From NCBI GenBank assembly GCA_021292165.1, contig CM037877.1, positions 298,050,726-298,114,725 of the forward strand: 64,000 nucleotides of DNA, read 5' to 3'. A program made the translations under genes and the position numbers. Position 1 is the first letter of the stretch. The number at the start of each line of letters is the position of its first letter. Below the pieces are notes generated by a model. That model saw only the letters and a list, made by a program, of their open reading frames with translations. It made no database searches and was not told the origin of the DNA. Shown here piece by piece: positions 35,820-46,600 of this stretch. The DNA is from Shinisaurus crocodilurus (lineage: Eukaryota; Chordata; Lepidosauria; Squamata; Shinisauridae).

Positions 35820-36330
35820 CCTGCGTCCACACAGGCAGCACGATTTATTTACCCAAAGCTTCTACATAATGCCCCATATCATATCAAAGCATGTAGATAG
35901 AATACAATACCGTAAGCATGCACAGTAAAACAAGCCAGTCAAATCAGCAACACACAAAATAAAAGCAGCAGACGGGACTTTAAAAAAAGACTAGTGACAC
36001 TTCTTTTAGGCTGTTCACAGCAGGGCGACCTTACCCAGCCCGACCTACTGGACTACAACTCCCAGCAGCGCCGGACACATCTGGAGGGGGCCAGGTTGGA
36101 GCAAGGCTGCCGGTGGGATATGGGAACGCGGGAGGTGGGTGGTGGGTGGGCTGTGCCAAAGGCTTCATGGAGAAGGAGGGTTTTGAGGCAGGCTTTGACG
36201 GGAGTGAGAGAGGTGTCCTGGGGGGCCCTTCCAGGCACAAGGAAGAGAGGAGGACAGAGCATCCTCTGATGGAGCGGGAGGACTTCCAACAGCGGAGGGG
36301 AGGGGGGTGGCGGCGCTGGGTAGGTGAAGG
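35820..36330. repeat. Degenerate repeat-derived region
   Basis: Includes a one-armed MITE fragment (36045-36100) and a GGCTTCATGGAGAAGGAGGG stretch that resembles interspersed repeats of other squamates. No gene. Confidence 0.4.
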
Positions 36331-36482
36331 TCACAGGCAGGGATGCCCTTCATTGTTGCGTGGGCGTCGTGTGTTGTTGTGCTTGTTTGGGCATCCCTCA
36401 ATCCCACGCTCACCTGGTGATCTTCCTGCTGCCAGTGGGCGCCTCCAGACGCCCTGAGGCCCTCTGCCTCTGCTTTCCACAG

Positions 36483-37043
36483 GTGATGGCTGCCCACGTC
36501 CCCACGGACCTCCCTCGGATGCTCAAAGCAGGCATGAAGTACTTCAGCGGCCTCCAGGAGACGCCCTTCAGCAACCTCGCGGCCTGCAAGGCTTTGGTGC
36601 GCTCTTTGCGCACCTGTTACGGTCCTCTGGGCCGCAACAAGCTGGCGGTCAACCACCTCCGGCAAGAGTCTCCACACCTCTCGTGCCGCCACCGTCCTGC
36701 GCGAGCTGGAGCTGGAGAACCCCGTGGTTTGCCTGCTCTGCTGCGCACGGCTGCCGCCGAAACGCAAGCGGAGGAGACGGGCGACGGCACGAATTCCGTC
36801 ATCCTCCTGGCCGGGGCGCTGCTGGAGGATGCCGAGAAGCTACTCCGGTCAGGGGTGCCAGCGGTCCACATCCGTGCCGGCTATGAGATGGCTTGCAAGG
36901 AGGCGTTGCGCTCGCTGCCTGGCCTCACCTGCCACGTGCTGAGAAACCCAAGCGACGTGGACGAGGCGGCGTGGGCCCCGCAGGGGCTGTTCATCTGCGC
37001 GCAGGCCGGAAGGAATGTCAGGTGGGCCCGTATTGCAGTCTGA
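36483..37043 (+). pseudogene. CCT8-like (TCP-1 theta) N-terminal sequence, frame-disrupted
   Basis: The sequence resembles the N-terminus of the chaperonin subunit theta. It starts MAAHVPTDLPRMLKAGMKYF, followed by SGLQETPFSNLAACKAL, TCYGPLGRNKLAVNHLR, then after a shift RAATVLRELELENPVV, then back in the first frame ETGDGTNSVILLAGALLEDA and VLRNPSDVDEAAW. Two compensating frame changes (near 36,665-36,680 and 36,730-36,750) break it, and no downstream exon was found. About 150 residues run without introns, suggesting a retrocopy. However, CTTTCCACAG before the ATG (36486) and an AGGTGGGC after NVR look like splice sites. It could be the remnant of a diverged theta-like gene. Confidence 0.65.
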
Positions 37044-37094
37044 GGTGACAGAAGGAACTGAACTATCTTCAGAGTGCAGGCGCGGTACATTTGT

Positions 37095-37365
37095 TGCAGC
37101 GCAATCCTATGCACGTCTACTCTGAAGGGCCGCCGTCCTCTACACCAGGGGTGGGCAACTCGCGGCCCTCCAGATGTTTTGGCTTACAACTCCCATCATG
37201 CCTCACCATTGGCTATGCTGGCTGGGGCTGATGGGAGTTGTCGGCCAAAACCTCTGGTGGGCCTGGAAGTACGGTAACTTGCCTTAACACACTTACCTGG
37301 CAGTAAGTTCCATTGAACTCGATGGGACTTACTTCCGAGTCGACACATACAGGATTACATTGTTC
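37095..37365. repeat. Short palindromic repeat split by a fold-back MITE
   Basis: GCGCAATCCTATGCACGTCT at the left and GTTCCATTGAACTCGATGGG ... ACATACAGGATTACA at the right are the two halves of a common squamate palindrome. A MITE (about 37146-37265, CTCCAGATGTTTTGGCTTAC core) sits between them. Confidence 0.6.
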
Positions 37366-37470
37366 ATGTGAAAAGTTTCCTGCAAGTAAAAAAATAATAA
37401 TTACTACATCCGGTTGCAGGCTGATTCAGAACCTCTCTATAGTTTTGTTTGGTCTTTTTAAACTTGCAGG

Positions 37471-37608
37471 GATTTCATAGATTTCATAAATCACAGAGTT
37501 GGGAGGGGCCTACAAGGCCATCGAGTCCAACCCCCTGCTCAATGCAGGAAACTAGAGGAGGGGTCTCCCATCCAAGTAACAACCAGGCCTGACCCTGCTT
37601 AGCTTTCC
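37471..37608 (-). repeat. 5S rRNA-derived SINE with CR1 tail (copy 2)
   Basis: Inverted: TCATAGATTTCATAAATCAC and CCATCGAGTCCAACCCCCTG (CR1 tail) join at AGGAAACTAGAGGAGG to GTCTCCCATCCAAGTAACAA and CAGGCCTGACCCTGCTTAGC (5S head, inverted). It has the same junction as copy 1, and abuts the plus-strand CR1 at 37615. Confidence 0.8.
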
Positions 37609-37614
37609 AGCCAT

Positions 37615-38192
37615 CTGAAGCGATTCCAGAAGTGATAATTCCCCTTTACTCGGCACTGGTTAGGCCTCATCTTGAGTACTGCGTCCAGTTCTGGGCACCT
37701 CACTTTAAGAAGGACATAGACAAACTGGAGAGGGTTCAGAGGAGGGCAACAAGGATGATAAAGGGACTGGAAACAAGGCCCTATGAGGAGAGACTGAAAG
37801 AACTGGGCATGTTTAGCCTTCAGAAGAGGAGACTGAGGGGAGATATGATCGCACTCTTCCAGTATTTGAAGGGATGTCACACAGAGGAGGGCAAAGATCT
37901 CTTCTCATTCATCCCAGTTTGCAGGACACGGAATAATGGGCTCAAGTTACAGGAACCTAGATTCCACCTAAACATCAGGAAAAATTTCCTTACTGTCAGA
38001 GCAATAAGACAATGGAATCAACTACCTAGGGAGGTGGTGGGCTCTCCCAGTCTGGAGGCATTCAAGGTGCAGCTGGACAGACATCTGTCAGAGATGCTTT
38101 GACCTGGATTCCTGCATTGAGCAGGGGGTTGGACTCGATGGCCTTGTAGGCCCCTTCCAACTCTACTTTTCTATGATTCTATGATTCTCCGG
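37615..38192 (+). repeat. CR1 LINE, 5'-truncated, ORF2 C-terminus intact
   Basis: An open frame to TGA at 38102 encodes the end of the CR1 reverse-transcriptase protein: [39 protein letters not shown], then [20 protein letters not shown]. The 3' end is TTCTATGATTCTATGATTCT. It is very similar to the copy at 62037-62750. Confidence 0.92.
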
Positions 38193-39505
38193 ATTCTGCT
38201 TCCTCATTCTGCTGAATGTGCAGGCAAGGCCTTGGGTGTGCCTTATCCTGCATAGGACTGGATTCTTGAACTGCAACCCCATTGAACGTCCGAGTAAACA
38301 CGCACAGGATCCGGCGGTTAGCACTGGAGTCCTTTCCCCTTCATCTGGGCCTTCACAAACAAAGTCATGGTCTCTCAGATCCCAGCCACGCTCCGATGTG
38401 ATGACTAAGTGGTGTGGAAGTGCACTCTGCACATGCTCAGGGCATTACATTCTTTGTGAGTACATTTGCATGCCTCTCCCATGTCCGAGCCAACCTTCAC
38501 GGCCGGTGGAACAAGTTCATCCCTATCTCAACCCGTACAATTCAGACCTGCCATAGAGCCACCCAGATCAAGAAGATTGCAAAGAAATTAGGCTCCGGGA
38601 ATGTTGCAATCAAGCATTCCTGGACACTCATAGCTGTTAAGAAAGGCTGTGCCCACCGACCGGATGAATGGGTCCCCACTTTGACTGGCCTGGCTCTTGT
38701 TCGGATGACTACTTTGAGATACCCATCAAAAGATAACAGCACCCAGAACTTACCCCTCCGCCTCTCTGGCTTGTCCCTTTTTTTCCCTTTTCAGCACTAC
38801 CTTTTAAACAAGAGCAAAGGGATGTCCTGGCACCCTGCTTCCCCATGCAAGAAAAGGGATGTCTTAAGTTGTTAATTGCAGACCCCAAGGGAGCTTTGAA
38901 GGCTCAGCAAGCCAGCCAGCGGGCCCCTCACAATCCCCCCCCCCGTGTACCTGAGAATCCGGGGGCTGGCTGGGGGGTGCTGGGAGTTGTAGTCCAACAC
39001 ATCTGCAGGGCGCTCGGTTGGGGGAGGCAGGTGTTCAGGATTGGAACCTGTCAAACAGGGCGGGAGAGTGAAAAGAGCACACCAGCCTGTTGGGTTAAGT
39101 GTGCCAGATATGAGGAAGTCGGTGCCCGACACCTCTTTTGGCCTCCTCTGCCTACCTTGTGCGGTTGCCAATTTCCTCCTACGGGTGCCCCGGGGGATAG
39201 GCCAGTGCGTGTGTTTACGGCTTCATTTGACTACGGATATTTATACCTCACTTTTTGAACCTTGGCAAGCACATAAACCAACCAACCAACCAAAAACACT
39301 CGTTGCATGGATACTGTGCAGTGGGAAAGGCTCTCTGCCTATGCTCAGAGGCACTCTTCCTCTTGGGACGAGGGCTGCAGCATCTCTGGAAAAAAGATCT
39401 AACCCAGACTTCCCCAGTCCCCAATTTGCACCCCGCCTTTCCACCAAGTCAATGCTGCTCAAGGTGGCTAACAATAAGAACCCAAACTTCTCAGTTTTTT
39501 TAAAA
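38193..39505. other. Intergenic, mostly unrecognised
   Basis: A one-armed MITE fragment at about 38,955-39,025 (GCTGGGAGTTGTAGTCCAAC). Otherwise no recognisable gene or repeat. Confidence 0.45.
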
Positions 39506-39510
39506 AAGGT

Positions 39511-39748
39511 GTCCTGGTTAGAGTGTTGGACTGCGACTCGGGAGACCCGGGTTCGAGTCCCCCCACTTGGCCATGGAGCTCACTGGGTGACTTTGGGCCA
39601 GTCACTGACTCTCAGCCTAACCTACCTCACAGGGTTGTTGCGAGGATAAAATGGAGGAGGAGGAGGAGGACCATGAAAGCTGCCTTGGTTTCCTTGCAAG
39701 AGGAAAAAGGCAGGATATCAACGTAATATTAAATAAATAAATAGTCCA
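39511..39748 (+). repeat. tRNA-derived CORE/MIR-like SINE
   Basis: Box A TGGTTAGAGTGTTGGACTG, box B GGGTTCGAGTCCC, MIR-like core and an ATTAAATAAATAAATA tail. Confidence 0.9.
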
Positions 39749-39777
39749 ACCCATCTGGAGAGTCCCAACTTGGGGAA

Positions 39778-40017
39778 GGCCAGTGTGGCGTAGTGGTTAG
39801 AGTGTTGGGCTGGGACTCAGGAGATCCGGGTTCTAGTCCCCGCTCGGCCATAAAACTCACTGGGTGACTTTGGGCCAGTCACTGACTCTCAGCCTAACCT
39901 ACCTCACAGGGTTGTTGTGAGGATAAAGTGGAGAGGAGGATTATGTAAGCCGTCTTGGGTTCCTTGAAGGAAAAAAGACGGGGTATAAATATAATAAATA
40001 AAAATAAATTTAAAAAA
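39778..40017 (+). repeat. tRNA-derived CORE/MIR-like SINE
   Basis: A second copy in tandem, 30 bp after the first, complete from GTGTGGCGTAGTGGTTAGAG to GGGGTATAAATATAATAAAT. It ends about 200 bp upstream of the ATP1B2 promoter elements. Confidence 0.9.
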
Positions 40018-40219
40018 GGCTGGTGTAAACCTCGATTGGGAAACTGTCCCGCCCCCCCGCCCCCCCGTGCCGCTCTTTTTCTGCGTGTGGTGCAGTATAT
40101 CTCTTTAAGAAAGCCTTCCCGTTGGGAAAATCCTCAATGGGGAAAGGATGGGGGGGGAGGGGAAGAAGGAAGAAAGAAAGAAAGAAAGATCCAGGTTGGA
40201 CAGGCTTGGGGGAGATGGT

Positions 40220-40297
40220 ATTTGCATAGCCATGAGCAGGGGCGGAGCCCAATGGGGAGGAGGCGGGGCCAGAGAGAGGGGGGGGAGAGATAAATAG
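40220..40297 (+). promoter_or_regulatory. ATP1B2: ATP1B2 core promoter
   Basis: In order there is an octamer ATTTGCAT (40220-40227), a GC box GGGGCGGAG (40239-40247), CCAAT (40249-40253), a second GC box AGGCGGGGCC (40261-40270) and a TATA-like ATAAATAG (40290-40297). This lies about 270 bp before the ATP1B2 start codon. A transcription start near 40,320-40,330 is inferred from TATA spacing. Confidence 0.65.
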
Positions 40298-40566
40298 GAG
40301 CCCGGCCTCCCCGCCTGCCTCTTTCCCTTCGCACCAGAGAATCCGCCCGGAGCATCTTCGCCGCCCGCTTCCTGGCGCTGCCGCGGTCTCTCGCTCACCT
40401 TTCCCCAGGTGGGCTGCTCGGTGCTGCCGCCTTCATCCTCCTTGCTTCCGGGGGGGCTCCGAAGGTCAGCCTCCCCCCCTCCCCGATTCTTAGCAGCTCC
40501 CCCACCCCCCCCAGCCGGGATCTGCCCCCATTTTAAGCCTCGCTGCCCCCTCCCCGTCTTCCCACC

Positions 40567-40678
40567 ATGGCCATCGAGAAGGAGAAGAAGAGCTGCGGGC
40601 AGCTCATGACGGAGTGGAAGGAATTCATCTGGAACCCGCGGACGCATCAATTTATGGGGCGCACCGGCACCAGTTGGG
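40567..40678 (+). CDS. ATP1B2: ATP1B2 coding exon 1 (residues 1-37, plus 1 nt)
   Basis: [20 protein letters not shown], then [17 protein letters not shown]: the cytoplasmic tail. The donor is GTGAGT at 40679. Confidence 0.96.
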
Positions 40679-43600
40679 GTGAGTCTCCCTCCCTTCTCCC
40701 CCACCCCGCCGGGGGGGGCACAGCAGATCAGAGCAAAGGAGGCGGGCGCGGGCGGGCAGGGTGGCGGCGTGCTGGTGGCGTTGCCGCCGCATCTTTAGAC
40801 TGCGAGGATTTAATGACAAGATAGTTCAAGGACTTCTCTAGCCGAGGGGGATTATTTAAAGGGGAGGGGGATTAGTGGAGGCTGGGCGGGGAGGGCCATG
40901 AAAGGGGGATTATTTGGGGGAGATCGCCAGGGGGAGGGAAGTGAACTGGGTGTCCAAGTCAGCCTCTTTCAGAAGGGAACCCTTTTTGGAAAGAAAAGAG
41001 ATTAATATTGCTTTCCCCAGAGATTATGGAGGGTGGTTGTTGGTTTTTAAGGGGGGGGGCTCTTTTGGAACATTAATGTGAGATTCTTCTATTGGTTAAA
41101 TAGAATATTGTTTGGAGGGGGGGATAGGAACGACTTTTCTCCTGGTGGATGCAGAGGGGCTTTTTTTGGGGGGTGTGCATTATAAAGGAGAGGGTACCTA
41201 CGGAGCCATGATGGAAGATGCTGTTCTAGAGGGGGGGGTCAACTATTCATAGGAGGGGAGCTGTTAAGAGCCTCCCCCCTCCCTGAAAATGGAATCCATG
41301 CGGACTTTGAGACATATAGGACTGGAGAGATGGAGATGCTGCGTTTTATGCAGTGTGTGTGAATTTATAGATTATGGGGAGGGTATTTAGGGAGGGCGGG
41401 GAAAGAAGGGAACACTGGCATTCTAATGCAATGCCCCCCACTTCTAAAATAATCCTCATTTTGAAAAGGAAAGGGGGAGGGATGATCAAAGCCTTCTTTA
41501 AAAGGGAATTCTGTGGGTCCTTGGACTGCAGCCCCCAAAGAAGCGAAGGAAGGAGGTGCTATTTACACCATGGGGCAAAAGCAAAAATAAAATAAAAATA
41601 ACCTATTCCCCTCCCACCCACAGCTCGGAAAGCAAAATATGGTAGTTGTCCTTCTATGAGTTTACCTGGGACTCCAGACTGCGTTTGTGGGGTGTATCTG
41701 TAGGACCTTTTGGTATAAAGGTGGAGACATGGGGACGGGGATCTGACTTTTTGCAATGCTTTAGAAGGTGTATTAATCCACTGGAGCGGGGGGGGAGACT
41801 GTTGCCCAAGGACCCCTCCCCCTTGAAAAATCGAGAGGTGATCATTGCTCTTTGAAAATGCTGAATCTGCGGAGGAGGGTTGGATGTGATCCCACCACTG
41901 CCTTCTTTTTTAAAAAGAGGGGGGGGGTGTCGCCACAACACCTTTGTAGAGAGTTGAGAAGGGCAGATTTGAGAAAAACGGGAGGTGGGGGGGTGAACAT
42001 TTTGAAGAGAAGACTAAAAGACCAGTTTGAAAGGAGAGAGCAGGTGACCCCTGAGGAAATATGGGGGCTAAATCTGTGTTGTGTTAAAGAGAAAATAAAA
42101 TCCTGGGGGTGCTGAATTTGGGGTGGGGCGAGAGAAAAAGGGGGTGTTGCAGGAGGGCTGATTTATCAGGGCTACTGCACCGTTATAGATGGGGGGGTGT
42201 ATTTGCCCAGAAGGAGATGTAATTTGAATATTAAGGGTGGAGAACATGGTGGTGGGAGGAAAGAACTCAATAAACAGAGAGGAAGGACAGGTTAGTATGG
42301 GTGAAGGGTTTCCACATAGGTTCTGGGTGTCCATATGAACTGAACATAGGCCTGAATTTTCTTGGGGGGGCCCGGCGGCTTGTGGTCCGCAATGATCATA
42401 TCCTGTTATAGGGATGGTTAGGGTTTGGGGGCAAAAAGGGGTCTAAGGTTGTATGAGGTTTTCTGTTCCCTGATGCTACTGTTTTTGGGGAGGGTGGGCT
42501 CTCCTGTCTCCCCCCCCCTTTTAATATTGATGCAGTGAAAGGTTTTGCTTTGCTGCCGCCGCCGCCACCAAGCAGAATGAAAAGTGGGTCAGCGTCTTCC
42601 TTCTGCTGAGTTGGCCTGAAAGCTGGCTCCCCCCACTGCCTGCCCAGTCTGTCAACAAGCCCCCCCTCCTTTGCACCGGAGGGGAGGGGGCTTTGCTGGC
42701 TGCAGCTTCTGTTGTGCCTCCTGTTTTGTCCTGTGTTTAAAATAATCTTACCTTTCAGTACACCATCTCTTTGCAAATGCAAAAACTTCAGTCCCCACTC
42801 AAATTTTGGAGGGTGCACCAAATTTGCTTTGATCGGTGCACCCTCCCCTTCAATTGTTAGGCCCCTTTAATCTGCAAACTGTTATATAGATCTCCCCCCC
42901 CCCCCGTCGCCCTTTGGGTTTCTTTCCCCAGCCAGCATCACCCCATAAATGGGGCCTTGTTTTCTTAAGACCTGCCGTGGCAGATCCCTGAAGCCTGCAT
43001 AGTTCTACCCTCTCAAGTTTGGGCACCCCTTGGTTCCACCTCCCCGTAATATTACCTGTCATGTCACCCCCCCAAATTGCCTACCGAGGGGTGCAGAGAG
43101 GAAGATGATTTGGGGCGTAGGGGGCTGGCGGTGGTGCAACGAACTAGGAATGGAAAGGATGAGGAATCTCAAGACGGGTAAGACTGACTGAAGGAAATAT
43201 GAAGGAGGAAGTCCAGTAGGGGAGAAATCCAACCTTTGGATATATATGCCGCATTGCTGACCAAAAAGCCTGCAGAGAATTTGGCACTTAGGTCGGCCTC
43301 GTTACCTGTTCCGTAGAATTATTTTGCAAGCCTTGTCTGCTTCTCCACCAGACTCTGTCCCCCCCCCCCCCCCACACACACTCCAGTAATTTTCTCCTAG
43401 GCCCGCTCTGCAAATCTGGTCTCCTCTCCCCTCTTCTGTTTCCCCAGCCCGCCCCACTGGCCTTCTGCCCTCCCAATTCTTCCCCTGCTCCACGTCCAAG
43501 CATCCAGCATCTCTTGTCATCTTCCTCGCCAATATATTTCGGTGCTCCGCATCAGGCCTTTTGCCCCGTAGCTATGTGTTGTGTGTGTGTGGGTGGGTGG

Positions 43601-46600
43601 GTGGGAGAGAGAGGTGGGGCTTTGATGGGCTTTGATTCTGCCTTGACAGCCCCCTGCAAATGAGGCCTCAGTGTTTTATTACAATTTATGACTCCCTTTG
43701 CTTTGTGCGCTCCTTGACTGTGTGTGTGTGTGTTGTGTGTGTGCTGTTGGAGGGCCCGGCTTGTCATCATTCGCCGCAGAAGCCGTCTTGCTCCCGGCTC
43801 ACACCGCAGTAGCTGCTCCTGATTCGGGGCGGGGAGAGAGAGGAAGAGAGGCCAACATTTGACTGTATTTTGTCATTTTGGCTGGGGGTTCAGTTCGCTT
43901 TGGCATTGCAGAGAAAGAGAGAGAGAGAGAGAGGCAGTGCACGGATCATTGGGGGGGGGGGAAGCTGGCGCAGGCTTGGCCCGGCCTTCTGCAGCTGGCA
44001 GGGGATGATGGTGCTGGCCAGCAGAAGCCGGAGGAGGAGGAGGACGTGGGCACTTGATGGAGCAGAAAGGGTACAAGGGACCAGGGGAAGAGGCTTGGGG
44101 GTCCCTCGTTCTCTCTCATTCGCTGTGTGCCTCTAAAGGTCTTTTATTATCGACCAGAGAAGGGATTCCGAGTGCTGCTTGGAGAGGCGAAACGGATCTC
44201 CTCCTAAGGTCCCCGGGGGGCAGGCAGGCGACCTGGTATCTTCCAGGCGTTTTGCGCGTCAAGCCCCATCAGCCCCAGCCAGCATGGCCAGTGGTTGGGA
44301 AGGGTGGGGGATGCAATCCCAAGGCAACTGGCGAGCACCGGGTCACATTTTTAACGTTGGGCTCTCCTCCTTTCTGGTCATTTGGAGAGGTCTGGAAGAT
44401 TTCGAGGGAGGCGGGAGGCCTTGCTGTGCAGGTCCACGAGAGGTCTCTGTCTCTTGCTGATGGCGGCCACATCGGGGGTGAAGATGGGGATTTCGGGTAG
44501 GCGAGAAAAGGTGGGCCTTGAGGCTTTGGGCTGGGGCCTGGGGCCTGCCTAAACACAGTGTGGATGACTTAGGGGGTGACGGGGAGACCCCCCATTATCT
44601 TGCAGTCTGATTTCTGCTGCCCTGTATGTAATCCCAGTGAGTGTGGGGTTGCTTGGCCTGGAGGCACACAGGAGGCTGCACAAACGGGGTTTGTGCAGCC
44701 CTCGCATGCCGGCTCTGCCTGGAGCAAGTGTCTTTCGAGCTGGAGCTGCACTTTCCCAGCACGTGTGTTCCTGTCAGGGAGGAAAATTTGGGCCAAATGT
44801 GCTTGGAGGGGGAGCCTTGTTTTCAGACTTGCCCATTGAGTAGCTTTTAAGCACTTAAAGCAAGCCGTCCCCAACCGGGTGCCGTCTAGATGTGCTGGAC
44901 TGCAACTCCCACCATCCCCTGCCAGTAGCAGGGAATGATGGGAGTTGTAGTCCAACACATCTGGAGGGCGCCCCGGTTGGGGAAGGCTGGATTTTAAAGA
45001 GTAGCTGGCTGGATCTGCGCTTTGCTCTCCTTTGAAAAACAACACAGGAATTTACTCGGGTTTACACCAAGCCCCAAAGGATGTGTAGGCTGCCAGCCAT
45101 TTGCAAGGAGTTGCTTATTTTAACCCCTGAAGGTCGTTAAAAGTCCTTGGGGATGGTCTTTTAAAATTTGCAATGAGGTTACCACAGGTTTACTCTTGGC
45201 TCTGAATGCCTGACACACTTATAGATTATTTATTACAACAATGCATTGGACAATCCGGTTAGGTTATCAATACAGGAACACAGGAAGCTGCCATATTCTG
45301 AGTCAGAGCTTGGCCTTTCTCGCCCAGTCTTGTCAACACTGACTGGCAGCGGTGGCTCCAGAATTTCAGGCAGGAATGGATCCGTGGCCCCGCCCTTCAA
45401 TAAGTTAGTTTTGCATAACTTTGTTTGTTTTCCATCTGGGGCAGCCCTTCCCCCTCTTTCCCTGTCTTTACTCTTGATTCTTCCTGCTACCTTCTCTCTG
45501 CCTCTTGCCTTCGGTGGTGGTGGTTTGCATGACTTTATAAGAGAGGACTGGATGGCGCAGGGGTCATAGAATCATAGAATCATAGAAAAGTAGAGTTGGA
45601 AGGGGCCTACAAGGCCATCGAGTCCAACCCCCTGCTCAATGCAGGAATTTGAATAGACTATGAATAGACTATGGGCCAATTCGCACCTAACGGCAGCAAA
45701 CCATGGGTTTCTGCATATTCAGCCTCCAATCTCAGGACCTGGGGTCAGGGGGTTAATCTACTAAACCCCACCCAGTGAGAATCTGTGGGGTACCGAGATG
45801 TTTGACCCAGGTCCTCCCAGACCAAGTCAACACACCCTATTCAATATGGCCATGCACTAAGAACTAGACCAAACTAATTGTAGGTTTAACTGTGGTTGTT
45901 CAGTCCACAATTAACCTATTGTGTCCAGGTTCGGGTCTATTTCCCAGTTGCATGGCCTGTTTTGAATTCCTGTAGGGTGTTGCAAATTGGGTCTGGGAGG
46001 CCTGGGTCAAATATCTCCGTACCCACAGATCTCATGGGTGGGCTCGGGACTAGTCACTTCCTCTTAGCCTCAGTTCTCCAGTCTGCAAAATGGCAAGAAT
46101 GACCCACTTCGGTAATTGCATTGTAATGGAGAGGTCTGCTGACGTGAGCTCGAGAGTCACCTTGGTGTTAACATAACCTGTTATTTTCACAAAGGGCCTG
46201 TGCCTGGGGAGAGCTTGCATGTCCTATGAGACCCAGGTGTAAACCTTGAGTAAACCCTGTGTAATTCTCAAGAGCAGCTCTGATCTAGCCAAGCTCAGGT
46301 CCCAAACCTGAACATGGGTTCCAGGGGGGTTAAAGGAGCAGATTTTAAAAAGGGCTTGTAAAATAGCCTGTTAAGTGCTATACTGAAGAGGACTTTACTC
46401 AGTCTTAACACCATGTTGTCGCCAGTATTTCTTTGTTTTTTTTACCATGAAGATTTAGTCTGCAGATTAGCTGAGTGGCTAAAAAGTTGTGCCCTCCATC
46501 CTACAGCAGTGTTCTCCAACCTGGGGTCCCCAGATGTTTTTGGCCAACAACTCCCAGCATGCCCCAGCCAGCTATGCTGGGGCATGCTGGGAGTTGTAGG

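Noticed and set aside
38414..38875. Plus-strand frame of 153 codons after the CR1 copy
   Set aside because: No recognisable domain, no splice or start support, and the composition is like that of its surroundings.
40105..40704. Long minus-strand open frame across the ATP1B2 promoter and exon 1
   Set aside because: It is antisense to a recognised promoter and exon, is low-complexity Pro/Gly-rich, and has no family signal. It is open because the region is GC-rich.
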